From Pirellulales bacterium (GTDB lineage: Bacteria; Planctomycetota; Planctomycetia; Pirellulales; Lacipirellulaceae), in NCBI GenBank assembly GCA_028279215.1, contig JANQOF010000022.1:1-33435 (forward strand): a stretch of DNA of 33,435 nt, written 5' to 3'. Positions within the stretch are counted from its first letter, which is position 1. Each line of letters starts with the position of its first letter. Positions 16,816-25,046 of this stretch are shown piece after piece. The position numbers were made by a program, and so were the translations under genes. Under the pieces are notes generated by a model that saw only the letters and a list, made by a program, of their open reading frames with translations, did not search any database and was not told the DNA's origin.

Positions 16816-17820
16816 CTACCAGTCGAGCAGGGTATCCTCCTCAGTCGGCGGCGCATCCGAGTATCCTAGCACCACTAGATACGTCAGCAACATCAGTGTC
16901 GAGAGCATCGCCACGATGGCTTTTGCTTCGTACGGCGCGGGAGAAGGCGACAGGAAGCCCTCGATCACCGCTGCAAGAAAGAACATGACGACCGCAGCCA
17001 TCATCGTTGGCAAACTAAGCTTCGCTGCGCGAGCCAGCGAGTCGAAACGCGACAATCCACCCGTATCGACCAATGAGAACCCAAGTCGCATTCCTGCTGC
17101 CGCCGACAGCACGATCGCGGTCAATTCAAATGGCCCATGCGCGGTGACAAATTGGAAAAAGTTCTCACCCTGGGGAACCGTCGTCATGTATCCAAACGCC
17201 GCGCCGAGGTAGATCGAGTTAAACACCGTAGCAAACAAGCCACAAATTCCGAATATCAGCCCCATGGCGAAACAGCGCAAGCCGATGCTCGTGTTGTTGA
17301 AGATATAGAATCCCCACATCAATCCTTCTGCGCCTGTCGCGTCGCCGCTCTCCCAAAGTGGTTCGCTGTACATTTCCTCAAGACCAATAATTCCATCGCG
17401 GGTAAGCACCGCTTCGGCGAACTCGGGCACCGGTGTCCACTTGCTCGACAAAAACAGCGCCAACAAGAAGCCACCCCAAAAAACGGCGGCAGCCAGACGC
17501 AAGTAGCCGTCGTGGAACAACCTTTGAGGAACGCGTTGGAACATTTCCTCGTACCACTGGCGAAACTCGAACTTTCGGCTGCGATAGAGCTGGTTGTGTG
17601 CCCGGCCCACCAATTGGTGCAGGTAACGCACGGTACCGGCGGGCAACTGATGGGCGTCGGCGAGGGCTAGATCCGCGCACGCTGCTCGGTACAAAGCGGC
17701 AAACTCCACGCGTTGCTGCGTCGACAACCGTTGCCGTCCCGGATGCTCCAGGCGCAAACAACCCTGCTCCAGCCGCCGCCAATCGGCCATCCGCGATTCA
17801 ACGAGTTCAGCAGCTTTCAT
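16816..17820 (-). CDS. Stage II sporulation protein M (DUF95/SpoIIM) family
   Basis: The 334-residue protein has an N-terminal helical region (about 1-100, with RRLEQGCLRLEHPG and LYRAACADLALADAH) that precedes about five membrane helices between 108 and 325. The SpoIIM/DUF95 core is visible as FYIFNNTSIGLRCFAMGLIFG, followed by NSIYLGAAFGYM and AHGPFELTAIVLSAAAGMRLGF. In sporulating Firmicutes SpoIIM is a septal membrane protein; in non-sporulating phyla this family accompanies RDD and MoxR genes with unknown function. The ATG at 17820 starts it, 72 bp after the RDD gene. Confidence 0.92.
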   Translation of the reverse strand: MKAAELVESRMADWRRLEQGCLRLEHPGRQRLSTQQRVEFAALYRAACADLALADAHQLPAGTVRYLHQLVGRAHNQLYRSRKFEFRQWYEEMFQRVPQRLFHDGYLRLAAAVFWGGFLLALFLSSKWTPVPEFAEAVLTRDGIIGLEEMYSEPLWESGDATGAEGLMWGFYIFNNTSIGLRCFAMGLIFGICGLFATVFNSIYLGAAFGYMTTVPQGENFFQFVTAHGPFELTAIVLSAAAGMRLGFSLVDTGGLSRFDSLARAAKLSLPTMMAAVVMFFLAAVIEGFLSPSPAPYEAKAIVAMLSTLMLLTYLVVLGYSDAPPTEEDTLLDW

Positions 17821-17892
17821 AGGTACATTGAGTGAGTACTAAGTTGGCCACGAGGCGCAGCCGAGCGATCAAGCATACCGTACACTCCCACC

Positions 17893-18762
17893 TCAAGCCG
17901 GCAACTCGAACTCCCGAAACGCTTCAGGTGCCAGCGTCGGATGGCTCCCGGACTCCAACACGGTTTCCTCGTCGTCACGACTGGTGAGAAACGTGCGACG
18001 ATAGAGTACGCACAACAGGGCATCGTGATCGACGCTTGGCGGCAGGTTATATTGCTCAGCGAAAACCTCGCCCACGTGCCGTGCGATCTCCGCCCTTCGC
18101 GCGGGTCCAAAATAGCGGCGGCGGTCGACGTACTGCGAAATGGCCTTGGCCAACGTGCGACTCGGAAGCGCGCCGGGTGGCAACATGTTGTCGACGGGCG
18201 TGAGCAGCACGTCGTTGATTTCGTTGAACCGCACAGCACGGCTGCGGTCTTCAGCAACCACCATCGTACCACAAGCCAAATCGCCCAGCCGCTGGTATCG
18301 TCGAGTGACCGCGGTCGAAAGCAGTCCGGTGAGATATGTGTTGAATGGTTGGCTGTCGACGATACGCAAAAAATTGCGCAACACTGCTTGGCCGGCATCG
18401 ATCGGGCTTCCATCGGTGCGAAGCACCCTGAGTCGCAGTGACCGCTTGCCAGGCGTCTGGCCGTTCCAAAGCGTTTCGAACACACCACCGTAAAACCAAG
18501 TGACTAAAAACCAGCTCACCATCGCAACGCCGATGCCCATACCTAACACTCCGAACAGTCCGAACACGAACATCGCCACCAGACCTGCGACACCAACCAC
18601 CGATAGCATGATGATCGCGTCGACAAGAAACGCGAGCAATCGCTCGAACGGGCTGGCCACGCGGTACTCGAACCCAATGTTCTCAGGCGTCACCACGCGG
18701 ATATGGGAGTCGATTTGTCTATTCTTCTCGAACAAAGCGCTTCTTCGGGTAGAACCAAGCAA
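17893..18762 (-). CDS. RDD family membrane protein, first gene of the MoxR operon
   Basis: The 289-residue protein begins near VVTPENIGFEYRVASPFERLLAF, the usual start of planctomycete and proteobacterial RDD proteins. The RDD signature includes R41, D48 and the GQTPGKRSLRLRV block (101-113). Helices span about 42-70 and 72-95. A C-terminal cytoplasmic domain of about 120 residues follows (YVDRRRYFGPARRAEIARH). The start is a TTG at 18762 with no strong ribosome binding site. A shorter start at TTG 18735 is possible. Transcription probably begins in the 147 bp shared with the divergent putA. Role in the complex unknown. Confidence 0.87.
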   Translation of the reverse strand: MLGSTRRSALFEKNRQIDSHIRVVTPENIGFEYRVASPFERLLAFLVDAIIMLSVVGVAGLVAMFVFGLFGVLGMGIGVAMVSWFLVTWFYGGVFETLWNGQTPGKRSLRLRVLRTDGSPIDAGQAVLRNFLRIVDSQPFNTYLTGLLSTAVTRRYQRLGDLACGTMVVAEDRSRAVRFNEINDVLLTPVDNMLPPGALPSRTLAKAISQYVDRRRYFGPARRAEIARHVGEVFAEQYNLPPSVDHDALLCVLYRRTFLTSRDDEETVLESGSHPTLAPEAFREFELPA

Positions 18763-18909
18763 GGCCTACATTATCGATGGCGTTTCGCGTCGCCGCAAGC
18801 GATCTACTGACTCGCGGGCAATGGCCCTCGCAAGCGCAGATTGCGACAATGTGGTCAGGTATGTCTGGCGCTAGTCTTGTAGAAGAGGTGCTTAGCCATC
18901 GGAATTTAG
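18763..18909. promoter_or_regulatory. Divergent regulatory region between putA and the MoxR operon
   Basis: This 147-bp region must supply promoters for both the RDD-to-DUF58 operon and putA. I see no confident -35/-10 pair, operator or hairpin in it. A TTGCGA about 70 nt before putA is the best weak candidate. Confidence 0.35.
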
Positions 18910-21900
18910 GTGAATTCAATCGATCCCAAGAATTTTACAATGCTTTCTTCGTCGCAAATCGAATCGATTACTGCCGAGTTGGTGCGTTTACTGGCCGACT
19001 TCCACCTCGAATCAAACAACGGCGATTCGGCAGTGGTCGCCAAGGCCGTTTATCTTGCTCGACAACTTCAAGAGCGCTCGCACGACTTACAGACTCCCGC
19101 CGAGCGCCGTCAACAGGCGGAACTCGACCGGATGATTCAGAGCCAGCACGATAAAGCGACGCTCACTCAAATGACCGACGAGATTTTTCGCTCGCGCGAA
19201 GCGCAACGGTCGGCCGATCAATTCGTCCACATTCTCGACGTGCAGGGCGTGCCACGATTCTTCAGCCCGCTCGATCGTACGCTGCTACGCGGCTTCCAGT
19301 CTTTTGGCGCGTACTTGCCAGGTGTGGCGATGCCGCTTGTCAAAGACAAAATGCAGCACGAAACGGCCAACGTGATTCTACCTGCCGAACCTGAACTGCT
19401 CGCCAAACATCTGCTTGCCCGCCGCCTCGAAGGGGTGCGAATGAACGTAAATCATCTCGGCGAAGCACTATTGGGCGAGCGCGACGCTCAACGCCGGTTG
19501 GAAATGTATCTGGCCGTGTTGCAGCGTCCGGAGATCGAGGTGATTAGCGTGAAGATTTCGACCATCTACTCGCAAATCTCCCCGTTGGCCCGCGAAGACA
19601 CCGTTGAAGCTCTGTGCGACCGACTTGAGTTACTGTTTCGAGCCGCAACTCGTGGAACTTTCGAGCGGCACGATGGCACTGTGGTGCCCAAATTCGTGTA
19701 TCTCGACATGGAAGAGTATCGCGACATGCATCTGACGGCCGAAGCTTTTATGCAAACGCTCGACCGACCTGGGCTTGAGGGTGTTCAGGCTGGTATCGCG
19801 TTGCAAGCGTACATTCCCGATTCGTTTCTGGTCGAGCAGTCGCTGCTTGCGTGGGCTCGCGAGCGCGCCGCAGCCGACGGTGGGCCGATCACCATGCGCA
19901 TCGTCAAAGGCGCCAACATGGAGATGGAACGTGTCGAGGCGAGCATCGAAGGCTGGCCCCAAGCGCCCTACAAGCGGAAGGCCGATACCGACGCCAACTA
20001 CAAACGAATGCTACACGAAGCGCTGAGGCCGGAGAATCGCGGCGCGGTGCGGGTTGGTATCGCGTCGCATAATCTGTTCACGCTCGCCTACGGTCTGGTG
20101 CTCGCTCACGAGACGAGTATGCTCGATTGGGTGCAGTTCGAAATGCTTGAAGGCATGGCCAATCATCAGCGGCGGGCGCTGTTCGAACTGGCACGCAACG
20201 TTCTGCTGTACGCACCTGCTACGTACAAGGACGACTTTACAAGCGCCATTGGCTACCTTGTCCGCCGGTTAGACGAAAATACAGGTCCAAACAATTTTCT
20301 CAGGCATGCATTTAATGTCCGCGTAGGCAGTGAAGAATGGGATCGTATGGAGCGGCAGTTCGGCGAGTCGTTTGCGGCAATCGAAACGGTTGGCCGTAAG
20401 CCGCGTCGCACGCAAGATCGGCGCGTCGAACCGCACACCATACCGCTGACGACTGACGCGCCATTCGCCAACGAGCCCAACACCGACTGGTCGCTGCCGC
20501 AACACAGTGAGTGGGCCGAGTCGATCATTGCCGATTGGAAGCCGCGTCGAGGTCCGCGGGCCGGCGAAGTTCCGCTGGTGATTGGGGGCGAGGAATTGAC
20601 CGGCGGACGAGAAATTGCCGAGTCGATTGATCCTTCGCAGCCCGACGAGGTGGTGGCCAGGTTTCATGCCGCAACCCCCGACGACGCCGATCGAGCCATC
20701 CAGGCGGCTGTGGACGATGCAAGTGGTTGGCGGCGGCGGTCTGTCGCCGAGCGTACCGAACTGCTCTTCCGCACCGCCGAGCTACTTGGCAAGCGTCGTG
20801 CTGATTTGCTGGGCGTGATGATGGCCGAAGGCGGAAAGCTATTTACCGAATCGGACCCCGAGGTGAGCGAGGCGATCGACTTCTGCCGATACTACGCCCA
20901 AACGGCCGCTGCTTACCACTCGCTCTCCGGCCTCGCACCACAGGGCAAAGGGGTAGTGGTGGTGGTCGCGCCGTGGAACTTCCCGCTGGCGATTCCCTGT
21001 GGCGGAGTGGCGGCTGCATTGGCAGCCGGCAACACCGTGATCCTGAAGCCGGCTAGCGACACCGCGCTAGTAGCGTATCACCTTTGCCAGTGCTTCTGGG
21101 ACGCGGGCGTGCCGAAAACCGCGCTGCAGTTGGTCAACACGCATAGCGAACAGGTTGCCCAGCAACTGGTAACTCATCCGTCGACCGATGTGGTAGTGCT
21201 CACCGGTGGCACCGACACCGCGGCGCATCTGCTCAATGTCCAACCGACAATGCAACTACTTGCGGAGACCGGCGGCAAGAATGCCACCATCGTCACCGCC
21301 CTCGCCGATCGTGAACTAGCGATCAAGAATGTTGTGACCAGCGCGTTCGGTCATAGCGGCCAGAAGTGCTCGGCAACGTCGCTGTTGATTCTAGAAGACG
21401 AAGTGTATCACGATGCATCGTTTCGGCAGGTGCTTTGCGACGCCGTGCAAAGTATGCGAGTTGGGTCGGCGTGGAGTTTACCCACGCGGGTGGGCCCTTT
21501 GATCCGACCGCCAGCCGGTGCGCTGGAGAAAGGACTCAAAGAGTTGGAGCAGGGAGAATCGTGGGCTGTGATGTCCGAGGTGGGCGTCGACGACAATCCG
21601 CACCTGGTTTCGCCGGGCGTGAAGTGGAACGTGCAACCGGGGTCGCTCACGCATAGCACCGAGTTTTTTGGGCCACTGCTAGGTGTGATGAGAGTAAGCA
21701 CGCTGGCCGAGGGCATCGAGTTGGTCAATGCTACCGGGTTTGGTTTGACGTCGGGGCTCGAAAGCCTCGACGATCGCGAGCACGAGCAATGGCGGTCGGG
21801 CATTCGGGCGGGCAACTTGTATATCAACCGCCCTACGACGGGTGCGATTGTTCTGCGCCAACCATTCGGCGGCATGGGCAAGAGCAACGTCGGACCCGGC

Positions 21901-22608
21901 ATCAAAGCAGGCGGTCCCAACTACGTCGCGCAGCTTATGGAATTTTCGATTACGGCCATCCCCAACGGGCGAGGGGAAGAAATGGTCGTCGATCCATCAT
22001 TGGATCAGTTGGTTACCGCGCTGGACGGCGACGGTGAGTTGCGACTCGCTAGCACGGTGGTGAGCTACGAACGTTGGGGCGGCGAAGAATTCAAGCGCGA
22101 GCACGACCACTTCAAACTGCTGGGCGAAGACAACATCCGGCGTTACTTGCCAGTCGACCCGATTCGGGTAAGGGTCCACGCTGCCGATTCGCCGTTCGAG
22201 CTACTCGCGCGGGTCGCTGCTGCAATGGTAGTGGGAGCTCGGGTCGTGGTTAGCTCGCCCGATAAAGAGTTGCCAGATGAGTTGCACTCCGTGGTCGAAC
22301 GCCTGGAGCAAATCACCGAAGGTTGGGGAGCAGCGATCGAGTTTGTCCATGAGTCGGACGAACAGCTCGCCGAAACGATCGCCACGGGACTGGCAGGCAG
22401 ACTTCGCTATGCGGCCGCCGACCGCGTGCCGGCAAGCATTCGCAGCGCCGCGGCCAAGTCACTCGACTACGTCGCCGACGCGCCCGTTTCGTCGCACGGC
22501 CGCGTGGAACTCTTGTGGTACGTCCGCGAACAAGGAATCTGCTTCCGCTACCACCGCTACGGCAATCTTGGCTTCCGAAGCGACGAAGAGCGCGACGAGC
22601 CTGCTTAG
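18910..22608 (+). CDS. putA: Bifunctional proline dehydrogenase / L-glutamate gamma-semialdehyde dehydrogenase
   Basis: The 1232-residue enzyme oxidises proline to pyrroline-5-carboxylate with FAD, then to glutamate with NAD+. The proline dehydrogenase barrel spans about 60-480 and includes the substrate-binding arginine pair in YLVRRLDEN (about 451-452). The aldehyde dehydrogenase domain spans about 540-1010, with VAPWNFPLAIP, E786 in AETGGKNA and the catalytic C820 in GHSGQKCSATS. The remaining 220 residues match the C-terminal domain of longer PutA proteins, ending in VELLWYVREQGI and HRYGNLG. There is no N-terminal ribbon-helix-helix, so it should not repress its own gene. The start is GTG 18910; ATG 18940 is also plausible. 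Confidence 0.95.
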   Translation: MNSIDPKNFTMLSSSQIESITAELVRLLADFHLESNNGDSAVVAKAVYLARQLQERSHDLQTPAERRQQAELDRMIQSQHDKATLTQMTDEIFRSREAQRSADQFVHILDVQGVPRFFSPLDRTLLRGFQSFGAYLPGVAMPLVKDKMQHETANVILPAEPELLAKHLLARRLEGVRMNVNHLGEALLGERDAQRRLEMYLAVLQRPEIEVISVKISTIYSQISPLAREDTVEALCDRLELLFRAATRGTFERHDGTVVPKFVYLDMEEYRDMHLTAEAFMQTLDRPGLEGVQAGIALQAYIPDSFLVEQSLLAWARERAAADGGPITMRIVKGANMEMERVEASIEGWPQAPYKRKADTDANYKRMLHEALRPENRGAVRVGIASHNLFTLAYGLVLAHETSMLDWVQFEMLEGMANHQRRALFELARNVLLYAPATYKDDFTSAIGYLVRRLDENTGPNNFLRHAFNVRVGSEEWDRMERQFGESFAAIETVGRKPRRTQDRRVEPHTIPLTTDAPFANEPNTDWSLPQHSEWAESIIADWKPRRGPRAGEVPLVIGGEELTGGREIAESIDPSQPDEVVARFHAATPDDADRAIQAAVDDASGWRRRSVAERTELLFRTAELLGKRRADLLGVMMAEGGKLFTESDPEVSEAIDFCRYYAQTAAAYHSLSGLAPQGKGVVVVVAPWNFPLAIPCGGVAAALAAGNTVILKPASDTALVAYHLCQCFWDAGVPKTALQLVNTHSEQVAQQLVTHPSTDVVVLTGGTDTAAHLLNVQPTMQLLAETGGKNATIVTALADRELAIKNVVTSAFGHSGQKCSATSLLILEDEVYHDASFRQVLCDAVQSMRVGSAWSLPTRVGPLIRPPAGALEKGLKELEQGESWAVMSEVGVDDNPHLVSPGVKWNVQPGSLTHSTEFFGPLLGVMRVSTLAEGIELVNATGFGLTSGLESLDDREHEQWRSGIRAGNLYINRPTTGAIVLRQPFGGMGKSNVGPGIKAGGPNYVAQLMEFSITAIPNGRGEEMVVDPSLDQLVTALDGDGELRLASTVVSYERWGGEEFKREHDHFKLLGEDNIRRYLPVDPIRVRVHAADSPFELLARVAAAMVVGARVVVSSPDKELPDELHSVVERLEQITEGWGAAIEFVHESDEQLAETIATGLAGRLRYAAADRVPASIRSAAAKSLDYVADAPVSSHGRVELLWYVREQGICFRYHRYGNLGFRSDEERDEPA

Positions 22609-22730
22609 CGTGGGAACCACTGATAAACGTTCGATTGTGCGAGCGAGATTAGCTTCAACCAGCGCTCTTTAGCGGTTCCACCCAGAAAACGCCGTTGGTC
22701 TGGCGCCCAGGCGTAAGCTACACTTGCGCC

Positions 22731-23594
22731 ATGAATAGCGATTCTGGCGAAAAAGCGACGCGACGCGAGCCGCTCGGCCCAGGGAGGTCGGAGCGGCAGC
22801 AGCTGTGGTACGAGGTGATTTTCGAACACGACACGCCGGCCGGCCGCACGTTCGATCTGGTGCTGCTGATCGTCATTGTGGTGAGTGTGATCGCCGTCAT
22901 GCTCGAGAGCGTCACGAGCCTGCAGAGCCGTTGGGGAACCTATTTCTACTTCGTGGAGTGGGCAATCACTGCCCTGTTCACCTTCGAGTTCTTGGCGCGA
23001 CTGTCGTGCGTCAATCGACCTTGGCGATACGTATTCAGCTTCTTCGGCATGGTCGACTTGATATCGCTGTTGCCGAGCTTCCTGAGCTTGTTTGTGCGCG
23101 GCACTCAGGCACTGGCAACCATTCGCACGTTGCGATTGCTGAGGGTGTTCCGTATTCTTAAGCTAGCTCGGCATGTGCGCGAAGCGCAGGGATTGTTGCG
23201 AGCCCTGAGTCGCACCTGGCCGAAGATCACAGTGTTCATTTCGGTGATCGTCTGCACCATCATCATATTGGGCACGGTGATGTACCTGGTCGAGGCGGAC
23301 GCAAAGAGCGGTTTCGACAACATTCCCGTGAGCGTTTACTGGGCGATCGTCACGATGACGACGGTGGGGTACGGCGACATTGCTCCCGTCACGCCGCTGG
23401 GCAAAACGATTGCAGCGCTCGTCATGTTGCTTGGCTATGCGATCATCATTGTGCCTACCGGTCTATTCAGCGCCGAGATGATCACGCAACGTGCCGGGCT
23501 GCCCCCGCGCCCATGTCGAGTATGCGGACACCAAACGTTCGAGGTGGGGGCCAAGTACTGCACTCTGTGCGGCGCGGAACTGAATCCTAGCTGA
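22731..23594 (+). CDS. Voltage-gated-type potassium channel with C-terminal zinc ribbon
   Basis: The 287-residue protein has six membrane helices. S4 carries arginine/lysine at every third residue (R132, R135, R138, R141, K144) in RTLRLLRVFRILKLARHVR, the sign of a voltage sensor. The pore filter is TVGYGD (211-216), which selects potassium. After S6 comes PCRVCGHQTF ... YCTLCGAEL, four cysteines (262, 265, 277, 280) arranged as a small zinc ribbon, instead of an RCK or cyclic-nucleotide domain. ATG 22731 is preferred, since a start at 22695 would give a non-family extension. The zinc ribbon probably faces the cytoplasm and may help assemble the tetramer. Confidence 0.93.
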   Translation: MNSDSGEKATRREPLGPGRSERQQLWYEVIFEHDTPAGRTFDLVLLIVIVVSVIAVMLESVTSLQSRWGTYFYFVEWAITALFTFEFLARLSCVNRPWRYVFSFFGMVDLISLLPSFLSLFVRGTQALATIRTLRLLRVFRILKLARHVREAQGLLRALSRTWPKITVFISVIVCTIIILGTVMYLVEADAKSGFDNIPVSVYWAIVTMTTVGYGDIAPVTPLGKTIAALVMLLGYAIIIVPTGLFSAEMITQRAGLPPRPCRVCGHQTFEVGAKYCTLCGAELNPS

Positions 23595-23595
23595 G

Positions 23596-24936
23596 CTAGC
23601 GCCTACGCGCGGTCACTGCTACCCAGGTTACAGCTAGCAGGCACAGCGCCAGTGTACCTGGTTCGGGCACGCTGGCGGTAGCAACGAAGCTGCCAGATGC
23701 GGGCGACATCATGCCAAAGTTGTTCTTCCAGACCGTGTAGTCGGCCGACGTGATGCCACCGCCGTTGCCATTATTGTTGATGGCTGACTCGTCGCTCGCC
23801 CCCAAATTGTCGCGCCACAAGGTGTAGTCGGCGAGGTTGACGATTCCGTCATTGTTGAAATCGCCGTCGAGACCTAAGTCGGGGATGATCGTCTGGTAAC
23901 CCAAATCGCGTAGGAAGGCCAGGTCGAGCGTCGTCAGGAACTTGCGCGTGCCCTGCGTGATATTGGGGTCCATGACTGCTTCTTGCGTAGCCCCGGTGTA
24001 AATGTTCTGGCCCGTCCTTCCCGCCGTTACATGCCCACCATCCACGATACCGACACCGTTGAACTCGTCGTTGACCTCCGACCCCAACCAATTCGATGCA
24101 CTGGACAAGTCATCCCAAGTTTCTGACGTCCCAAATCCAATGGCGTGAAGCATCTCGTGTAGGGCGACCGAGTACAAGTCGTTCTTGCCGGAGGGAACCG
24201 GTGCGGTGTGATCGATGTGCCAGTATTGCTCGAAAGTTTCATTGCCCCAACTGGTGTCTAGGGATAGGGTGCCGTAAGCAGGGCCATAGGAGACGGAGTA
24301 GTCTTCCGAGGCACTCAGCCCCTCGCCAAAGTTGACTGTGTTCGTGCCTGTGATTGTTCCGATCACCGGGCCATTGCCGCCACGCGTCAACTCTGAATTG
24401 ATGAGACCTTCGAGTGTGTTAGTCAATGAGGTAACTCGGCTTTGCAACTGAGATTGGTTAAGTTGAGGGCCATTGTAGCTCCATCCAGCATCCCCAAAGC
24501 TACTTCCACTAGGCGCGCCAGTACCGAGCGTGTTTCCAGGTAGTGCCTGGCCTCGCACCAGCACATTTACTTCGTTGGCCGCGACGCATGAGGTGTCGGA
24601 ACATGGCGGGTTGTTGGCTGGTATTATCCCGCCGAACTCCGCCCCAACAAAATAGGCCCAACTCTGCACCATCGTCAGGTTGCCGGAACTGGCCGTCCAC
24701 CGCCATCGTTGGCTTGCAATTGTGTGATTTATCGGACTTAGCGACGTCGGGAGTAGCGCAGCGGTGATGTCGTCTGCTGCCGCCTGGATCGCGGCTCTTG
24801 CCGTTGGATTGGTGGCAAAATCACTGTTGTCCACGAATCCGAGTTCGATCGACAGCGCTCTAGCATGCGGCGTTATAAGAAATAGCCAAGCTACGGCGCC
24901 GGCGACCGCTGGAGTCCAGATGCAGCGTTGCCACAT
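23596..24936 (-). CDS. Secreted PEP-CTERM metalloprotease (metzincin-like) with dockerin-type segment
   Basis: The 446-residue protein has a signal peptide (MWQRCIWTPAVAGAVAWLFLI...) and a protease domain with the zinc motif HEMLHAIGFG (H260, E261, H264). A GGHVTAG histidine 38 residues later (H302) is the likely third ligand, and VMDP (M322) the Met-turn, so the layout resembles leishmanolysin-type metzincins. After LDLAFLRDLGY comes a dockerin-like pair, DGDFNNDGIVNLADYTLWRDN and SADYTVWKNNFG. The C-terminus is a PEP-CTERM signal: VPEPGT, a hydrophobic helix, then ARRR, which directs outer-surface sorting by an exosortase. ATG 24966 would add ten acidic residues and is less likely. It sits next to a second PEP-CTERM protease. 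Confidence 0.87.
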   Translation of the reverse strand: MWQRCIWTPAVAGAVAWLFLITPHARALSIELGFVDNSDFATNPTARAAIQAAADDITAALLPTSLSPINHTIASQRWRWTASSGNLTMVQSWAYFVGAEFGGIIPANNPPCSDTSCVAANEVNVLVRGQALPGNTLGTGAPSGSSFGDAGWSYNGPQLNQSQLQSRVTSLTNTLEGLINSELTRGGNGPVIGTITGTNTVNFGEGLSASEDYSVSYGPAYGTLSLDTSWGNETFEQYWHIDHTAPVPSGKNDLYSVALHEMLHAIGFGTSETWDDLSSASNWLGSEVNDEFNGVGIVDGGHVTAGRTGQNIYTGATQEAVMDPNITQGTRKFLTTLDLAFLRDLGYQTIIPDLGLDGDFNNDGIVNLADYTLWRDNLGASDESAINNNGNGGGITSADYTVWKNNFGMMSPASGSFVATASVPEPGTLALCLLAVTWVAVTARRR

Positions 24937-25046
24937 GGGGTCAAATCTCTCTTGTTCCGTGGTCATCCCCCCGCGTGTCTTGCGATACCTTTCAGCTTAT
25001 ACGTTTTGCACCGCATCGCAATCATTTTTGTGACCGCAGTGGCGGG

